Positions 24,172 to 32,389 of a stretch of DNA of 64,000 nucleotides are shown piece by piece. The position numbers and the translations under genes are program-made. Origin of the DNA: Nonomuraea candida (GTDB lineage Bacteria > Actinomycetota > Actinomycetes > Streptosporangiales > Streptosporangiaceae); assembly GCF_000725485.1 (NCBI RefSeq), contig NZ_JOAG01000040.1, forward strand, positions 26,313-90,312, read 5' to 3'. Each line of letters opens with the position of its first letter. Position 1 is the stretch's first letter. Below the pieces are notes generated by a model. The model made no database searches and had not been told where the DNA came from. It worked only from the letters and a program-made list of their open reading frames with translations.

Positions 24172-26364
24172 ATGCCGCGCAAGAGGACGACGCGCAGGGG
24201 GACGATGGTGGCCCGCCTGGCCGGGGCGGGCGCGGCGGCGGGCCTGCTGGTGGCCGCCATCGCGATCCCGGCCGTGGGGGGCGCGGGAATCGGGCTGGTG
24301 ACGGCGGCCGAGGAAGTGAACCTCAAGCCGCTCGACCTGGCCGAGCCGCCGCCGGCCGAGGTCACGATCGTGCAGGACGCCAAGGGCGGCGAGATCGCCC
24401 GCTTCTACGAGGAGTACCGCGAGGTCGTCGGCTTCGACGAGATCTCCGAGACGATGAAGACGGCGATCGTGGCGATCGAGGACTTCCGCTTCTACGAGCA
24501 CGGCGCGATCGACATCGAGGGCACGCTGCGCGCGCTGGCCACGAACCTGTCGTCGGGCAAGGTGAGCCAGGGCGGGTCGAGCATCACCCAGCAGTACGTC
24601 AAGCAGGTGCTGCTCAACTCGGCCGACACGGAGGAGGAGCGGAGCGCGGCCGTCGAGGCGAGCTACGCGCGCAAGCTCAACGAGCTGCGGTACGCGATGG
24701 GCATCGAGGAGAAATACACCAAGGACCAGATCCTTGAGAAATATCTGAACATCGCATACTTCGGCGCGAGCGCGTACGGGGTGGAGGCGGCGGCCCGGCG
24801 CTTCTTCGGCGTCTCCGCGGCCGACCTGACCCTGCCGCAGGCGGCCACGCTGGCCGGCGCCGTCCAGGACCCGAACGCGACGGACCCCAACCTGGGCGGG
24901 AAGCACCGCGAACGCCTGCTGAAGCGGCGCAACGTGGTGCTGGACCGGATGGCCGAACTGGGCAAGATCACGACCGCGGAGGCGGCCGAGGCCAAGGCCA
25001 CCAGGCTCGGTTACCGGGGCACCCGGATTCCCGGCGGCTGCGAGAGCAGCAAATATCCGTACTTCTGCCTCTATGTTCGTCACGAGATCCTCAGCAACCC
25101 CGACTTCGGCCGCACGGCCAAGGCCCGCCTGGCGATGCTCAACCGCGGCGGCCTGACGATCAGGACCACCATCGACCCGGCCATGCAGCGCGCCGCCGAC
25201 CGCGCCATCCGGCGCTACGTCAACCCGTCGGACCGCCCGGTCGCCGCGCAGGCCCTGGTCCAGCCCGGCACGGGCGCGATCAAGGCGATGGCCGCCAGCC
25301 GGCGTTACGGGACGAACGCCGGCAAGAACGAGATCTCGTACAACGTGGTCGCGGACGCCGCGCACGGCGGCGGGATCGGGTTCCAGCCGGGCTCGACGTT
25401 CAAGACGTTCACGCTGATCACGGCCTTGCAGGAGGGCATGAAGCTGGACGACGGGCTCACGGCGGGGGCGGGTTACCGGGCGCCGGCGTACTCGACGTTC
25501 AAGAACTGCGCGGGCGAGAACATCGGCGACCCCACCCACACCGTCACCAACGACGAGGGCACGCCCGGCTGGAAGACGCTGCGCAGCGGCACGTGGTCGT
25601 CGGTGAACACGTTCTTCATGATGCTGGAGGAGCGGGTCGGCCTCTGCGACACGGTCAAGACGGCCAAGGCGCTGGGCATCAAGCGCGCCGACGGCAAGAA
25701 GCTGCAGGAGTACGAGACGTTCACGCTCGGCATCAACGAGTCCGACCCGGTCACGGTGGCCGCCGCGTACGCGGCGATCGCGGCGCGCGGCACGTACTGC
25801 GCGCCGATGGCGATCAGCCGCATCACGGACCGGGACGGCAAGACCACCCCCTACCGGCCCAAGTGCCGCCCGGCCCTGGACCCGGGCATCGCCGACGCGA
25901 CGGCCGAGGTGCTGTCGGGCGTGTTCACGGAGGGCACGATGAGCGGCGTGGGCGGCATCGGCCGGGACGCCGCCGGCAAGACGGGCACCACCGACGACTA
26001 CGCCTCGGCCTGGTTCGCCGGCTTCACCCCCGACCTGGCGAGCGCCGTGAGCCTCGGCGACCCGCGCGGCTCCCAGCGCCACAAGCTGACCGGCGTCACG
26101 ATCGGCGGCCGGTACTACGGGGCGGTGCAGGGGGCCAGCATCCCCGGCCCGATCTGGAAGGACACGATGGTGTCGGCGCTGCGCGGGGTGCCGGCCACGC
26201 GGTTCACGCCGATCGACTCGGCGCGGTTCGAGGGGTGCGGCGAGCACTGCCGGCCGCAGACCTCCTCGAAGCCGGGCACCGAGTCGGACAGCGAGTCGGA
26301 CACCGGGCCGGGCACCGAGCCCGACGCGGAGACGACCATCCTGCCGGAGGACATCCTGGAGTAA
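24172..26364 (+). CDS. bifunctional class A penicillin-binding protein
   Basis: A 730-residue bitopic PBP. One TM helix lies near residues 15-45. The GT51 glycosyltransferase domain has AIEDFRFYEHGAIDIEG with the catalytic Glu and GGSSITQQYVKQ, plus EKYLNIAYFGASAYGVEAAA. The transpeptidase domain has the SxxK serine in GSTFKTF, SxN in SSVNTFF and KTG in GKTGTTDD. It polymerises and cross-links peptidoglycan outside the membrane. ATG 24172 is preferred because AGGGGGAG precedes it by about 8 nt; an in-frame ATG at 24127 overlaps the beta-lactamase stop. An acidic, repetitive Ser/Asp/Glu C-terminal tail is present. Co-transcription with the beta-lactamase is very likely. Confidence 0.93.
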   Translation: MPRKRTTRRGTMVARLAGAGAAAGLLVAAIAIPAVGGAGIGLVTAAEEVNLKPLDLAEPPPAEVTIVQDAKGGEIARFYEEYREVVGFDEISETMKTAIVAIEDFRFYEHGAIDIEGTLRALATNLSSGKVSQGGSSITQQYVKQVLLNSADTEEERSAAVEASYARKLNELRYAMGIEEKYTKDQILEKYLNIAYFGASAYGVEAAARRFFGVSAADLTLPQAATLAGAVQDPNATDPNLGGKHRERLLKRRNVVLDRMAELGKITTAEAAEAKATRLGYRGTRIPGGCESSKYPYFCLYVRHEILSNPDFGRTAKARLAMLNRGGLTIRTTIDPAMQRAADRAIRRYVNPSDRPVAAQALVQPGTGAIKAMAASRRYGTNAGKNEISYNVVADAAHGGGIGFQPGSTFKTFTLITALQEGMKLDDGLTAGAGYRAPAYSTFKNCAGENIGDPTHTVTNDEGTPGWKTLRSGTWSSVNTFFMMLEERVGLCDTVKTAKALGIKRADGKKLQEYETFTLGINESDPVTVAAAYAAIAARGTYCAPMAISRITDRDGKTTPYRPKCRPALDPGIADATAEVLSGVFTEGTMSGVGGIGRDAAGKTGTTDDYASAWFAGFTPDLASAVSLGDPRGSQRHKLTGVTIGGRYYGAVQGASIPGPIWKDTMVSALRGVPATRFTPIDSARFEGCGEHCRPQTSSKPGTESDSESDTGPGTEPDAETTILPEDILE

Positions 26365-26372
26365 CCCCTTCC

Positions 26373-26459
<87 letters not shown>

Positions 26460-26610
26460 ATGGAGCGGGCGTGAGGCCGGGGTGAGCATGCGCCATGACC
26501 TCCCCGTCAGTCGAAAGATGTAGCCCGATCTCCTCAAGGGGCAGGAAGCGCCATGATCAGGCACGTCACTACAGTGGCGACGTATCCCGACAACCGAGGT
26601 AGGGTCCTTC

Positions 26611-26799
26611 ATGGCAGCCGCCCGCAAGACGCTCCTGACCGGCCTGGCCACCCTGGCGATCGGTGCCGCGCTGTGGACGTTCGGCAACGACGACGGGTGG
26701 CACGTGATCGCACCCACCAAACTCGGCATGGTGCTGATGATCCTGGGCGGTCTGGAAGCGTTGTACGGCCTCTACAAGTCCCGCCGCGACGCCTCCTGA
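26611..26799 (+). CDS. small two-TM membrane protein (DUF5708-like)
   Basis: A 62-residue protein with two predicted TM helices (about 8-26 and 37-56) and a short Arg-rich cytoplasmic end (YKSRRDAS). The pattern TKLGMVLMILGGLEALYGLYKS recalls a small actinobacterial family annotated as DUF5708, recognised from memory. AGGTAGGG precedes the ATG at a sensible distance, which supports it as a real gene. Function unknown. It is monocistronic and convergent with the TetR gene. Confidence 0.65.
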   Translation: MAAARKTLLTGLATLAIGAALWTFGNDDGWHVIAPTKLGMVLMILGGLEALYGLYKSRRDAS

Positions 26800-27130
26800 A
26801 GCGGCGAGGCCAGGGCAGAGCCGGGACCGGACCGGGACAGCGCCGGGACAGAGCCTGGACAGGGCCGGGCGGAGCAGCGCGTGCGGGACTGAGAACCGCC
26901 GGACCAGGAGCACGTGGCGGGGAACCGCCGGACCGGGAACGCCGACCGCGACAAAGACCCCGCCATCGAGCAGACTGATCGGGTGACAGACGCCACCCGG
27001 GCCAAGACCGAAGCCAAGATCAAGGCCGAAGCCGAGACCGATGCGGAGCCCCAGGCCGGAGCCGAGACCGATGCGAAGGCAGAGACCGAGGCCGAGCCCA
27101 TACCCGCCCCTCTGCGCGCCGCCAGGTTCA
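26800..27130. other. repeat-rich intergenic region
   Basis: About 330 bp of direct repeats: CCGGGACCGGACCGGGACAG-type units near 26820-26870, and GCCGAGACCGATGCG (about 27031-27045 and 27061-27075) with variants. A frame of 76 codons from 26914 is open through the second array, but it is built of Ala/Glu/Thr/Asp repeats, lacks a ribosome site and runs into the end of the convergent TetR gene, so I do not call it as a gene. Confidence 0.45.
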
Positions 27131-27811
27131 TCATGACCCCGTAGGCACTCTCAGGGGCTCGAGGGCGGCCAGGACGAGGTCGAGGCCGAAGGTGAACTCC
27201 TCCGCCGGGTCGTAGCCGGCAGCGGCGAGCACCGCGGCGGACTCGTTGAGGTAGGGGAACTCGTCAGGAGGAAGCTGGGGCAGGAAGACGTCCTTGGCCA
27301 TGTCCGCGAACTCATCGGCGGTGTCGAACGGCAGGCCGGCTTCCTGCAGGGCGAAACCGTAGACATAGCTGTCGAGCAACCAGTTGGCGTGCGTCGCCAT
27401 CAAGACCGGGAAGCCGGCCCTTCGCAGGCAGGCGGTGACCGCTTCGCGGTGGCGGAGGTTCGCGGGCCCCGGCGATGTCCGCGACTCCATCAGGCCGATC
27501 GCCCACGGGTGGCGGGCGAGAACCTGTCGGGCGGATACCGCCCGACGTCGCATCGCTGACTGCCAGTCGGCCTCTTCGGGCGGGAGCTCGATCTCCTCGA
27601 ACACGAAGTCGATCATGGCGTCCAGCAACTCCTCTTTGCTCGCCACGTAGTAGTAGAGCGACATCGCGCCCGCGCCGAGCGCGCCGGCCAGCCGGCGCAT
27701 GCTCAGCCCTCCGACCCCCTCGCGGTCGGCGAGACGGACCGCCTCGACCACCACCCGTTGCTTGCTCAGCGCCGCGTCTGACGCCACCTGGCGTTGTTCC
27801 CTCGCAGACAC
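27131..27811 (-). CDS. TetR-family regulator controlling a palindrome-rich operator
   Basis: A 226-residue TetR repressor. The helix-turn-helix lies at about residues 20-62 (EAVRLADREGVGGLSMRRLA, GALGAGAMSLYYYVASKEEL), with a TetR_C_1-like ligand domain after it. GTG 27811 is preferred because GAGAGGAG lies upstream at normal spacing; the frame is open much further upstream, but that part runs through the operator. The divergent gene encodes a DUF6326-like membrane protein. The region between them contains several overlapping palindromes, so autoregulation and control of the membrane protein are likely. The ligand is unknown. Confidence 0.9.
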   Translation of the reverse strand: MSAREQRQVASDAALSKQRVVVEAVRLADREGVGGLSMRRLAGALGAGAMSLYYYVASKEELLDAMIDFVFEEIELPPEEADWQSAMRRRAVSARQVLARHPWAIGLMESRTSPGPANLRHREAVTACLRRAGFPVLMATHANWLLDSYVYGFALQEAGLPFDTADEFADMAKDVFLPQLPPDEFPYLNESAAVLAAAGYDPAEEFTFGLDLVLAALEPLRVPTGS

Positions 27812-27865
27812 GGGTCTCCTCTCGCTCGCCCGCCGGGCTTGACAATCGTCCAGCGTGCGGTCATG

Positions 27866-27910
27866 GTACAGCGTACTACTCGTAGTACAGCGTACGACGT
27901 ACGATGTACG
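27866..27910. promoter_or_regulatory. cluster of overlapping palindromes, probable TetR operator
   Basis: Direct repeats GTACAGCGTAC at 27866-27876 and 27885-27895; palindromes GTACTAC-TC-GTAGTAC (27873-27888), GTACG-A-CGTAC (27892-27902) and CGTAC-GAT-GTACG (27898-27910). The array lies 55 bp upstream of the TetR start and on the side of the divergent membrane-protein gene. This is the density expected of a cooperative TetR binding region. Confidence 0.75.
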
Positions 27911-28188
27911 AACCAGCGAAAGTCGTAGCTCGGACGTGAGGCTTCTGTGGGAATCGAACAGCGATCGAGTGCCGGAGTACGCCTGGCGCCGGGGGCGAGT
28001 CCGCCGGGGCGGCGACGATGCGGGCCGCCGACCGGCACCGCTACGGCCTGCCCTCAGCGCTCGAAATCGTCCGAGGTCCGGGCTACCGCTGCCCGGTCGA
28101 GGCGATGTGCTCGTCCAGGTGGGCGCGGCCTCGGTACATCCCTGCCGCCACTCCGGCGGAGGGACCGCTCCTCTCGAAAGAAGAGCCG

Positions 28189-28677
28189 ATGACCATCCGA
28201 ACGAAAACCCCGAACCCGCTCGACACCCCGCCGGTCCCCGTGCAGGCCAAGCTCGCCGCCGCATGGACCAGCTTCATGTTCCTCTACATCTACGTCGACT
28301 ACTTCCACCTCCACAAGCCCGGCGTCATCGACAACCTCCGCGCCGGCGTCGTCTTCGAGTTCGACATCAGCCCGACGTTGTTGACCGTGATGCTCGCGTC
28401 CGTGGCGATCCCGGCCCTGATGGTGATGCTCTCCATGACGCTGCCCGCCCGGGCGAACCGCGCCACGAACCTCGTCGTTGCATCGCTCTACATCCCCTAC
28501 TCGGTGTTCAACGCGGCAGGGGAGTCCTGGAACTGGGCCCCCTTCTACGGCCTCTCCATCGGAATCGAGGTGCTGCTCCTGGCCTTCATCCTGCGCTCCG
28601 CCTGGGCCTGGCCGCGAACTCCCGCCGTCCCAGCCGATCCCGCGACGACCGGCCTTCGACAGGACCTTCGACAGTAG
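28189..28677 (+). CDS. DUF6326-like four-TM membrane protein
   Basis: A 162-residue integral membrane protein with four predicted TM helices (about 22-45, 66-90, 98-115, 122-145). It resembles the small actinobacterial family annotated DUF6326; this assignment is from memory of the pattern FLYIYVDYFHLHKPG and SLYIPYSVFNAAGESWNW. Function unknown. ATG 28189 has GAAAGAAG upstream; longer in-frame starts have none. The TetR gene is divergent with the palindromic operator between, so expression is probably ligand-induced. Confidence 0.75.
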   Translation: MTIRTKTPNPLDTPPVPVQAKLAAAWTSFMFLYIYVDYFHLHKPGVIDNLRAGVVFEFDISPTLLTVMLASVAIPALMVMLSMTLPARANRATNLVVASLYIPYSVFNAAGESWNWAPFYGLSIGIEVLLLAFILRSAWAWPRTPAVPADPATTGLRQDLRQ

Positions 28678-29069
28678 GTGTCCGTGGAAAGCCCTACGGC
28701 GTGAAGCCCGCCGCCGCGGACACCGGGCCGACCGTGACCAGCTCAGTCGCGGTATACGCAGAGAACCTGCTCACGAGCGGTCCGGTGTCCGCGCCGGCCG
28801 CGCCCGTAGGCCGAACGGTGGCTGACCGACCAGCAGACCTCATCCAGCCAACCGCAGCAACGAAAGGGGCGAGCACGAAACCTGCCGCAGCGCGGAACCT
28901 GCTCGTCTGTCCGGCTGTCCGCCGGTCTCAGGACGACCGGCTGGGCACAGCGTCTCAGCTGTTCCCGCGACGACGGATGCAGTTCTGGATCACGCCCCCG
29001 ACCTATCCGGGCCCGCACGGCGAACACCAACCGCTTTACCCCCGCGCCGGACGGGGTAGCGCCAGGATC
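28678..29069. other. intergenic region with a long-range inverted repeat
   Basis: No gene with a ribosome site or family resemblance is seen. GCGGACACCGG (28716-28726) and CCGGTGTCCGC (28782-28792) form a perfect 11-bp inverted repeat with a 55-nt loop. The second arm's context, AACCTGCTC ... GTCCGG, recurs imperfectly at about 28897-28920. It may hold a structured RNA or decayed sequence. Confidence 0.4.
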
Positions 29070-29885
29070 ATGCGCATCGCCACGCTGAACCTCTGGGCCC
29101 GGCACGGTTCCTGGCCCGAGCGCAGGGACGTGCTGATCGCGGGGCTGCGCGCCCTCTCCCCCGATCTCGTGGCCTTCCAGGAGTCCGTCGTGACGGACGA
29201 CTACGACCAGGCCATCGACCTGCTCGGCCCCGGCTACCACGTCGTCCATCAGAGCGACGGGGAGGCCGACGGCACCCGGGCCTCGATCGCCTCCCGCCTG
29301 CCCCTGGCCGCGACCCGGCAGCTCCGGCAGGTCGTCACCCCGCGCGTGAATCCGGCGGAGTTCTCCGGCTGGGCCGGCCTCGCCGAGGTGCTCGCACCGG
29401 AGCCGCTGCTGTTCGTCAACCACAAGCCCTCCCACCGCCTCGGCCACGAGCGCGAGCGCGAACTGCAGGCCGTACGGACGGCCGAGCTGATCGAGGAGGT
29501 GCTCGGGGACCGGCGGATGCACGTGGTGGTGGCCGGGGACTTCGACGCGCCACCGGAGTCGGCCTCCGTCCGCTTCTGGAGCGGCCTGCAGTCCCTGGAG
29601 GGAGTGAGCGTGGCCTACCGCGACGTGTGGCAGTGGGCGCACCCGGACGACCCCGGGCACACGTTCACGCCGGTCAATCCCCTGGTGCGGGGCGGAAACT
29701 GGCCGTTGGAGACGGGCCGGCGCATCGACTACCTCTTCGTACGCTGCCACGGGAACGGGCCGACGCTACGGCTCGTGAACTGCCGCCAGATCTTCGACCG
29801 CCCGGTGCACGGCGTCTGGGCCTCCGACCACTTCGGACTCGTCGCCGACCTCGAACCACTCCCCCCGTCCCCCTCCACCGCATGA
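29070..29885 (+). CDS. endonuclease/exonuclease/phosphatase-family protein
   Basis: A 271-residue EEP-superfamily phosphodiesterase. Motifs in order: MRIATLNLWARHG (Asn of motif I), DLVAFQESV (metal-binding Glu), VNHKPSHRLGHERERE in the middle, MHVVVAGDFDAPPES (Asp; the usual GDFN Asn is Asp), RRIDYLFVRC and GVWASDHFGLVADL with the terminal catalytic Asp-His. The fold cleaves phosphodiester or phosphoester bonds in nucleic acids, lipids or sugar phosphates; the substrate is open. No signal peptide is seen with ATG 29070, which has a weak AGGA close by. It appears monocistronic. Confidence 0.85.
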   Translation: MRIATLNLWARHGSWPERRDVLIAGLRALSPDLVAFQESVVTDDYDQAIDLLGPGYHVVHQSDGEADGTRASIASRLPLAATRQLRQVVTPRVNPAEFSGWAGLAEVLAPEPLLFVNHKPSHRLGHERERELQAVRTAELIEEVLGDRRMHVVVAGDFDAPPESASVRFWSGLQSLEGVSVAYRDVWQWAHPDDPGHTFTPVNPLVRGGNWPLETGRRIDYLFVRCHGNGPTLRLVNCRQIFDRPVHGVWASDHFGLVADLEPLPPSPSTA

Positions 29886-30275
29886 CCACCCACCAGTTGG
29901 AGGACCCGCTACGCCGGTCCCTCCTCCTCGGCGGACAGCACCCCGACAACCCGCTGCACGCCGGCGAGCAGGGAGGAGCACGAGCGCGGGCCGGGACGGC
30001 GTCCCGCCGCTCGATGGATCAACGATCTCGTCGCGGCCGGCCCTTCAGGCGAACAGGGCCGGTGGATCAGGGATCACCCGACGCGCTCCCTGGAAACCCT
30101 TTCGGGATGGGCTTCCGATGGGCCCGGTCGGTATTCGGTATAGGGGATCGGGGCGGGCGAGAGCGCCGCAAGGCGCGTACGGGGCGGGCTTCCAACGGCC
30201 CGCCCGGTAGACGGGATCGGGGCGGGCGGCCCCCGGCCGGAATCGGCGTGACAACCTGGACATAGGATTTCGGAC
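29886..30275. other. intergenic region with imperfect ~45-50-bp direct repeats
   Basis: No gene is supported. Two imperfect copies of a GGGCTTCC...GGGATCGGGGCGGGCG block lie at 30109-30159 and 30186-30229, separated by a short GCGCCGCAAGGCGC inverted repeat. The region must contain the promoter of the UBP zinc-finger gene at 30276. Confidence 0.45.
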
Positions 30276-30533
30276 ATGGCAATTTGCGAGCATCTTTCCC
30301 AGGCCGGCGACCCCGCCGCCAAGACGCCCGAGGGCTGCGAGGAGTGCCTGGCGGCCGGCGGCAGGTGGGTGCACCTGCGGCGCTGCCTGGAGTGCGGCCA
30401 CATCGGGTGCTGCGACTCCTCCCCGGCCAAGCACGCCACCCGGCACTTCCACGACACGAACCACCCGGTGATCCAGTCGTTCGAGCCCGGCGAGAACTGG
30501 CGCTGGTGCTTCGAGGACAAGCAGATGGGCTGA
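30276..30533 (+). CDS. UBP-type zinc-finger protein
   Basis: An 85-residue protein made almost entirely of a UBP/HDAC6-type zinc finger: C-E-H-L near residue 4, CEEC, LRRCLECGHIGCCDSSPAKH, the HATRHFHDTNHPVIQSF His cluster, and a final WRWCFED. In eukaryotes this fold binds the free C-terminal Gly-Gly of ubiquitin. Bacterial stand-alone versions are common in actinobacteria, and their ligand is unknown. Here the fold is complete with the zinc ligands present. It is cytoplasmic, monocistronic and convergent with the antiporter, with a tandem repeat just after the stop. Confidence 0.9.
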   Translation: MAICEHLSQAGDPAAKTPEGCEECLAAGGRWVHLRRCLECGHIGCCDSSPAKHATRHFHDTNHPVIQSFEPGENWRWCFEDKQMG

Positions 30534-30552
30534 CCCGCCGTCCACGACTCCG

Positions 30553-30612
30553 CCGCCCGCGACCCCACCGCCCGCGACCCCACCGCCCGCGACCCCGCCG
30601 CCCGCGACCCCA
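30553..30612 (+). repeat. four tandem 15-bp repeats between convergent genes
   Basis: CCGCCCGCGACCCCA occurs at 30553-30567, 30568-30582, 30583-30597 (last base G) and 30598-30612, followed by degenerate copies to about 30632. It lies between the UBP zinc-finger stop and the antiporter stop. Confidence 0.9.
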
Positions 30613-30674
30613 CCATCGACGACCCCGCCGCCCCTTCGGAACCTCCGCCCAGGGGTCCGGCGAGGCCGGGAGCC

Positions 30675-32252
30675 TCAGCGTTCGAGCATCGCCTCTTCGA
30701 AGTCGAGCTGGGCCATCACCTCGCGCAGCACCTCGTCGTCGAGGCGGCGCTCGTCGCGCAGCCGGACGAAGACCCGGCGCTCGGCCTGCAGCATCTCGCG
30801 GCGCAGCCTGCGGTAGAGGGCGCTGGGGGTCTCCGCGCCGCCCTGCCCGGTGCCGCCGCCCAGCCGCTCCCACGCGGTCAGCGAGCGGCGCCAGGACTTC
30901 TCCCTGAGCTGGTCGATCACCTGTTTCTGGATCTCGTCGGGCTCGCCCTGCTCGCCGACCAGCCGCTCCAGCTCCGCCAGGCCCGCCTCCAGCGCCGCCT
31001 GCTGGGCCGCCGCCTCGGCCAGGCGGTCTTCGTACTGCTCCTGCTCGCTCGACACGCGCAGCCGCCTGATCAGCGCGGGGAACGTGGTGCCCTGGATGAG
31101 CAGCGTGCCGATCACCGTCGTGAACGTCAGGAACAGCAGCATCGCGCGGTCCCGCTCGGGCACCGAGGGCGGGATAGCGAACGCGGCCGCCAGCGACACA
31201 ACGCCGCGCATGCCGGCCCAGCCGAGGATCACCGTCTGCGCCACCGTCGGGCCCGCGTCGCCCCTGCGCAGCGCCTTGACCACGAAGGTGACCGCGAACA
31301 CCCAGACGAACCTGCTGACGATCGTCACCGCCAGCACCGCGGCCGCGTAGCCCGCCACCGCCCACGGGCTGTAGCCGGTGATGCCCTCGATCACGGTCAC
31401 GAGCTGCAGCCCGATCAGCGCGAACACGATGGCCTCAAGGAAGAAGTCGGTGACCTTCCACACCGCGTCGGACACCAGGCGGGTGCCGAACCCCCGCAGG
31501 TGCATGCGGTAGCCGAGGTAGAGGCCGACGATCACCACCGCGATCACGCCCGAGGCGTGCACGGACTCCGCCGCCAGGTAGGCGGCGAACGGGATCAGCA
31601 GCATCAGCGTGTTCTCCACCAGCGAGTCGCGGGTGTGCCGGAAGATCCAGGCGAACACGAAGGCCAGCGCCAGCCCGATCCCGACGCCGGCCACGGCGGC
31701 GAACAGGAACTCGTAGACCCCCTCCCACAGGCTCACGGCGCCGCCCACGGCCGCGCCGATGGCCACCCGGTAGAGGGTGAGCGCGGTGGCGTCGTTGAAC
31801 AGGCTCTCGCCTATGAGGATGGTCAGCGACACGCGTGGCAGGCCCAGCCGCCGCCCGACCGCGACGGCGGCCACCGCGTCGGGCGGGGCGATGATGGCGC
31901 CGAGCGCGAACGCCAGCGCCAGCGGCAGGTCGGGCAGCAGCAGGTGGACGACCAGCCCGACGACGGCCGTGGTGAACAGCACCAGCCCGATCGACAGCAG
32001 CCCGACCGCCCGCTTGACGTCACGCAGCCGCAGGTAGGAGCTGTCGAGCGCGGCGGAGTAGAGCAGCGGGGGCAGGAAGACGTAGAGCACCAGCTCCGGC
32101 TCCAGCGGCACCGCGGGCACCAGCGGCGAGACCAGCAGCCCGGCGGCCACCAGCAGCAGCGGCGCCGGCCAGCCCCGCCGCCGCGCCACCGCCGCGACGC
32201 CGATCGCACCTGCCGCCAGCAGCAGCAGTTGCAGGCCCGTGGTGGGGTCCAC
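30675..32252 (-). CDS. CPA1-family Na+/H+ antiporter
   Basis: A 525-residue monovalent cation:proton antiporter of the NhaP/NHE (CPA1) type. About 12 TM helices fill residues 5-405. Key elements: LPPLLYSAALDSS, the conserved ion-site region GAIIAPPDAVAAVAVGRRLG, GESLFNDATALTLYRV with the NDA/ND motif, and GWAGMRGVVSLAAAFAIP (conserved Arg). A cytoplasmic helical tail of about 120 residues (about 405-525), Glu/Arg-rich and coiled-coil-like, may regulate activity. Role: sodium and pH homeostasis at the plasma membrane. GTG 32252 is used. It is monocistronic in this window. Confidence 0.93.
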   Translation of the reverse strand: MDPTTGLQLLLLAAGAIGVAAVARRRGWPAPLLLVAAGLLVSPLVPAVPLEPELVLYVFLPPLLYSAALDSSYLRLRDVKRAVGLLSIGLVLFTTAVVGLVVHLLLPDLPLALAFALGAIIAPPDAVAAVAVGRRLGLPRVSLTILIGESLFNDATALTLYRVAIGAAVGGAVSLWEGVYEFLFAAVAGVGIGLALAFVFAWIFRHTRDSLVENTLMLLIPFAAYLAAESVHASGVIAVVIVGLYLGYRMHLRGFGTRLVSDAVWKVTDFFLEAIVFALIGLQLVTVIEGITGYSPWAVAGYAAAVLAVTIVSRFVWVFAVTFVVKALRRGDAGPTVAQTVILGWAGMRGVVSLAAAFAIPPSVPERDRAMLLFLTFTTVIGTLLIQGTTFPALIRRLRVSSEQEQYEDRLAEAAAQQAALEAGLAELERLVGEQGEPDEIQKQVIDQLREKSWRRSLTAWERLGGGTGQGGAETPSALYRRLRREMLQAERRVFVRLRDERRLDDEVLREVMAQLDFEEAMLER

Positions 32253-32389
32253 CCGCGGCTCCTCCCGTCCCGGCCCCGTCGTGTCGGGGTGCGATCGCCT
32301 CAGTGGGACGCCGTCGTCGGAACGGGTGAAACGACCGCCTCAGCTCGATCGTCCCGCCGTGAGCGTACCGGGCGCGCCGGGATGGCAGG

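Noticed and set aside
26914..27144. 76-codon frame of Ala/Glu/Asp/Thr repeats
   Set aside because: No ribosome site, built entirely of short DNA repeats, and runs into the convergent TetR gene.
27855..29069. Extension of the endonuclease-like gene upstream through the DUF6326 gene
   Set aside because: The added sequence is Arg/Pro-rich, overlaps the operator and a better-supported gene in another frame, and homology starts at MRIATLNLW.
30553..30612. CRISPR-like array
   Set aside because: Units are 15 bp and directly adjacent with no spacers; it is a simple tandem repeat.
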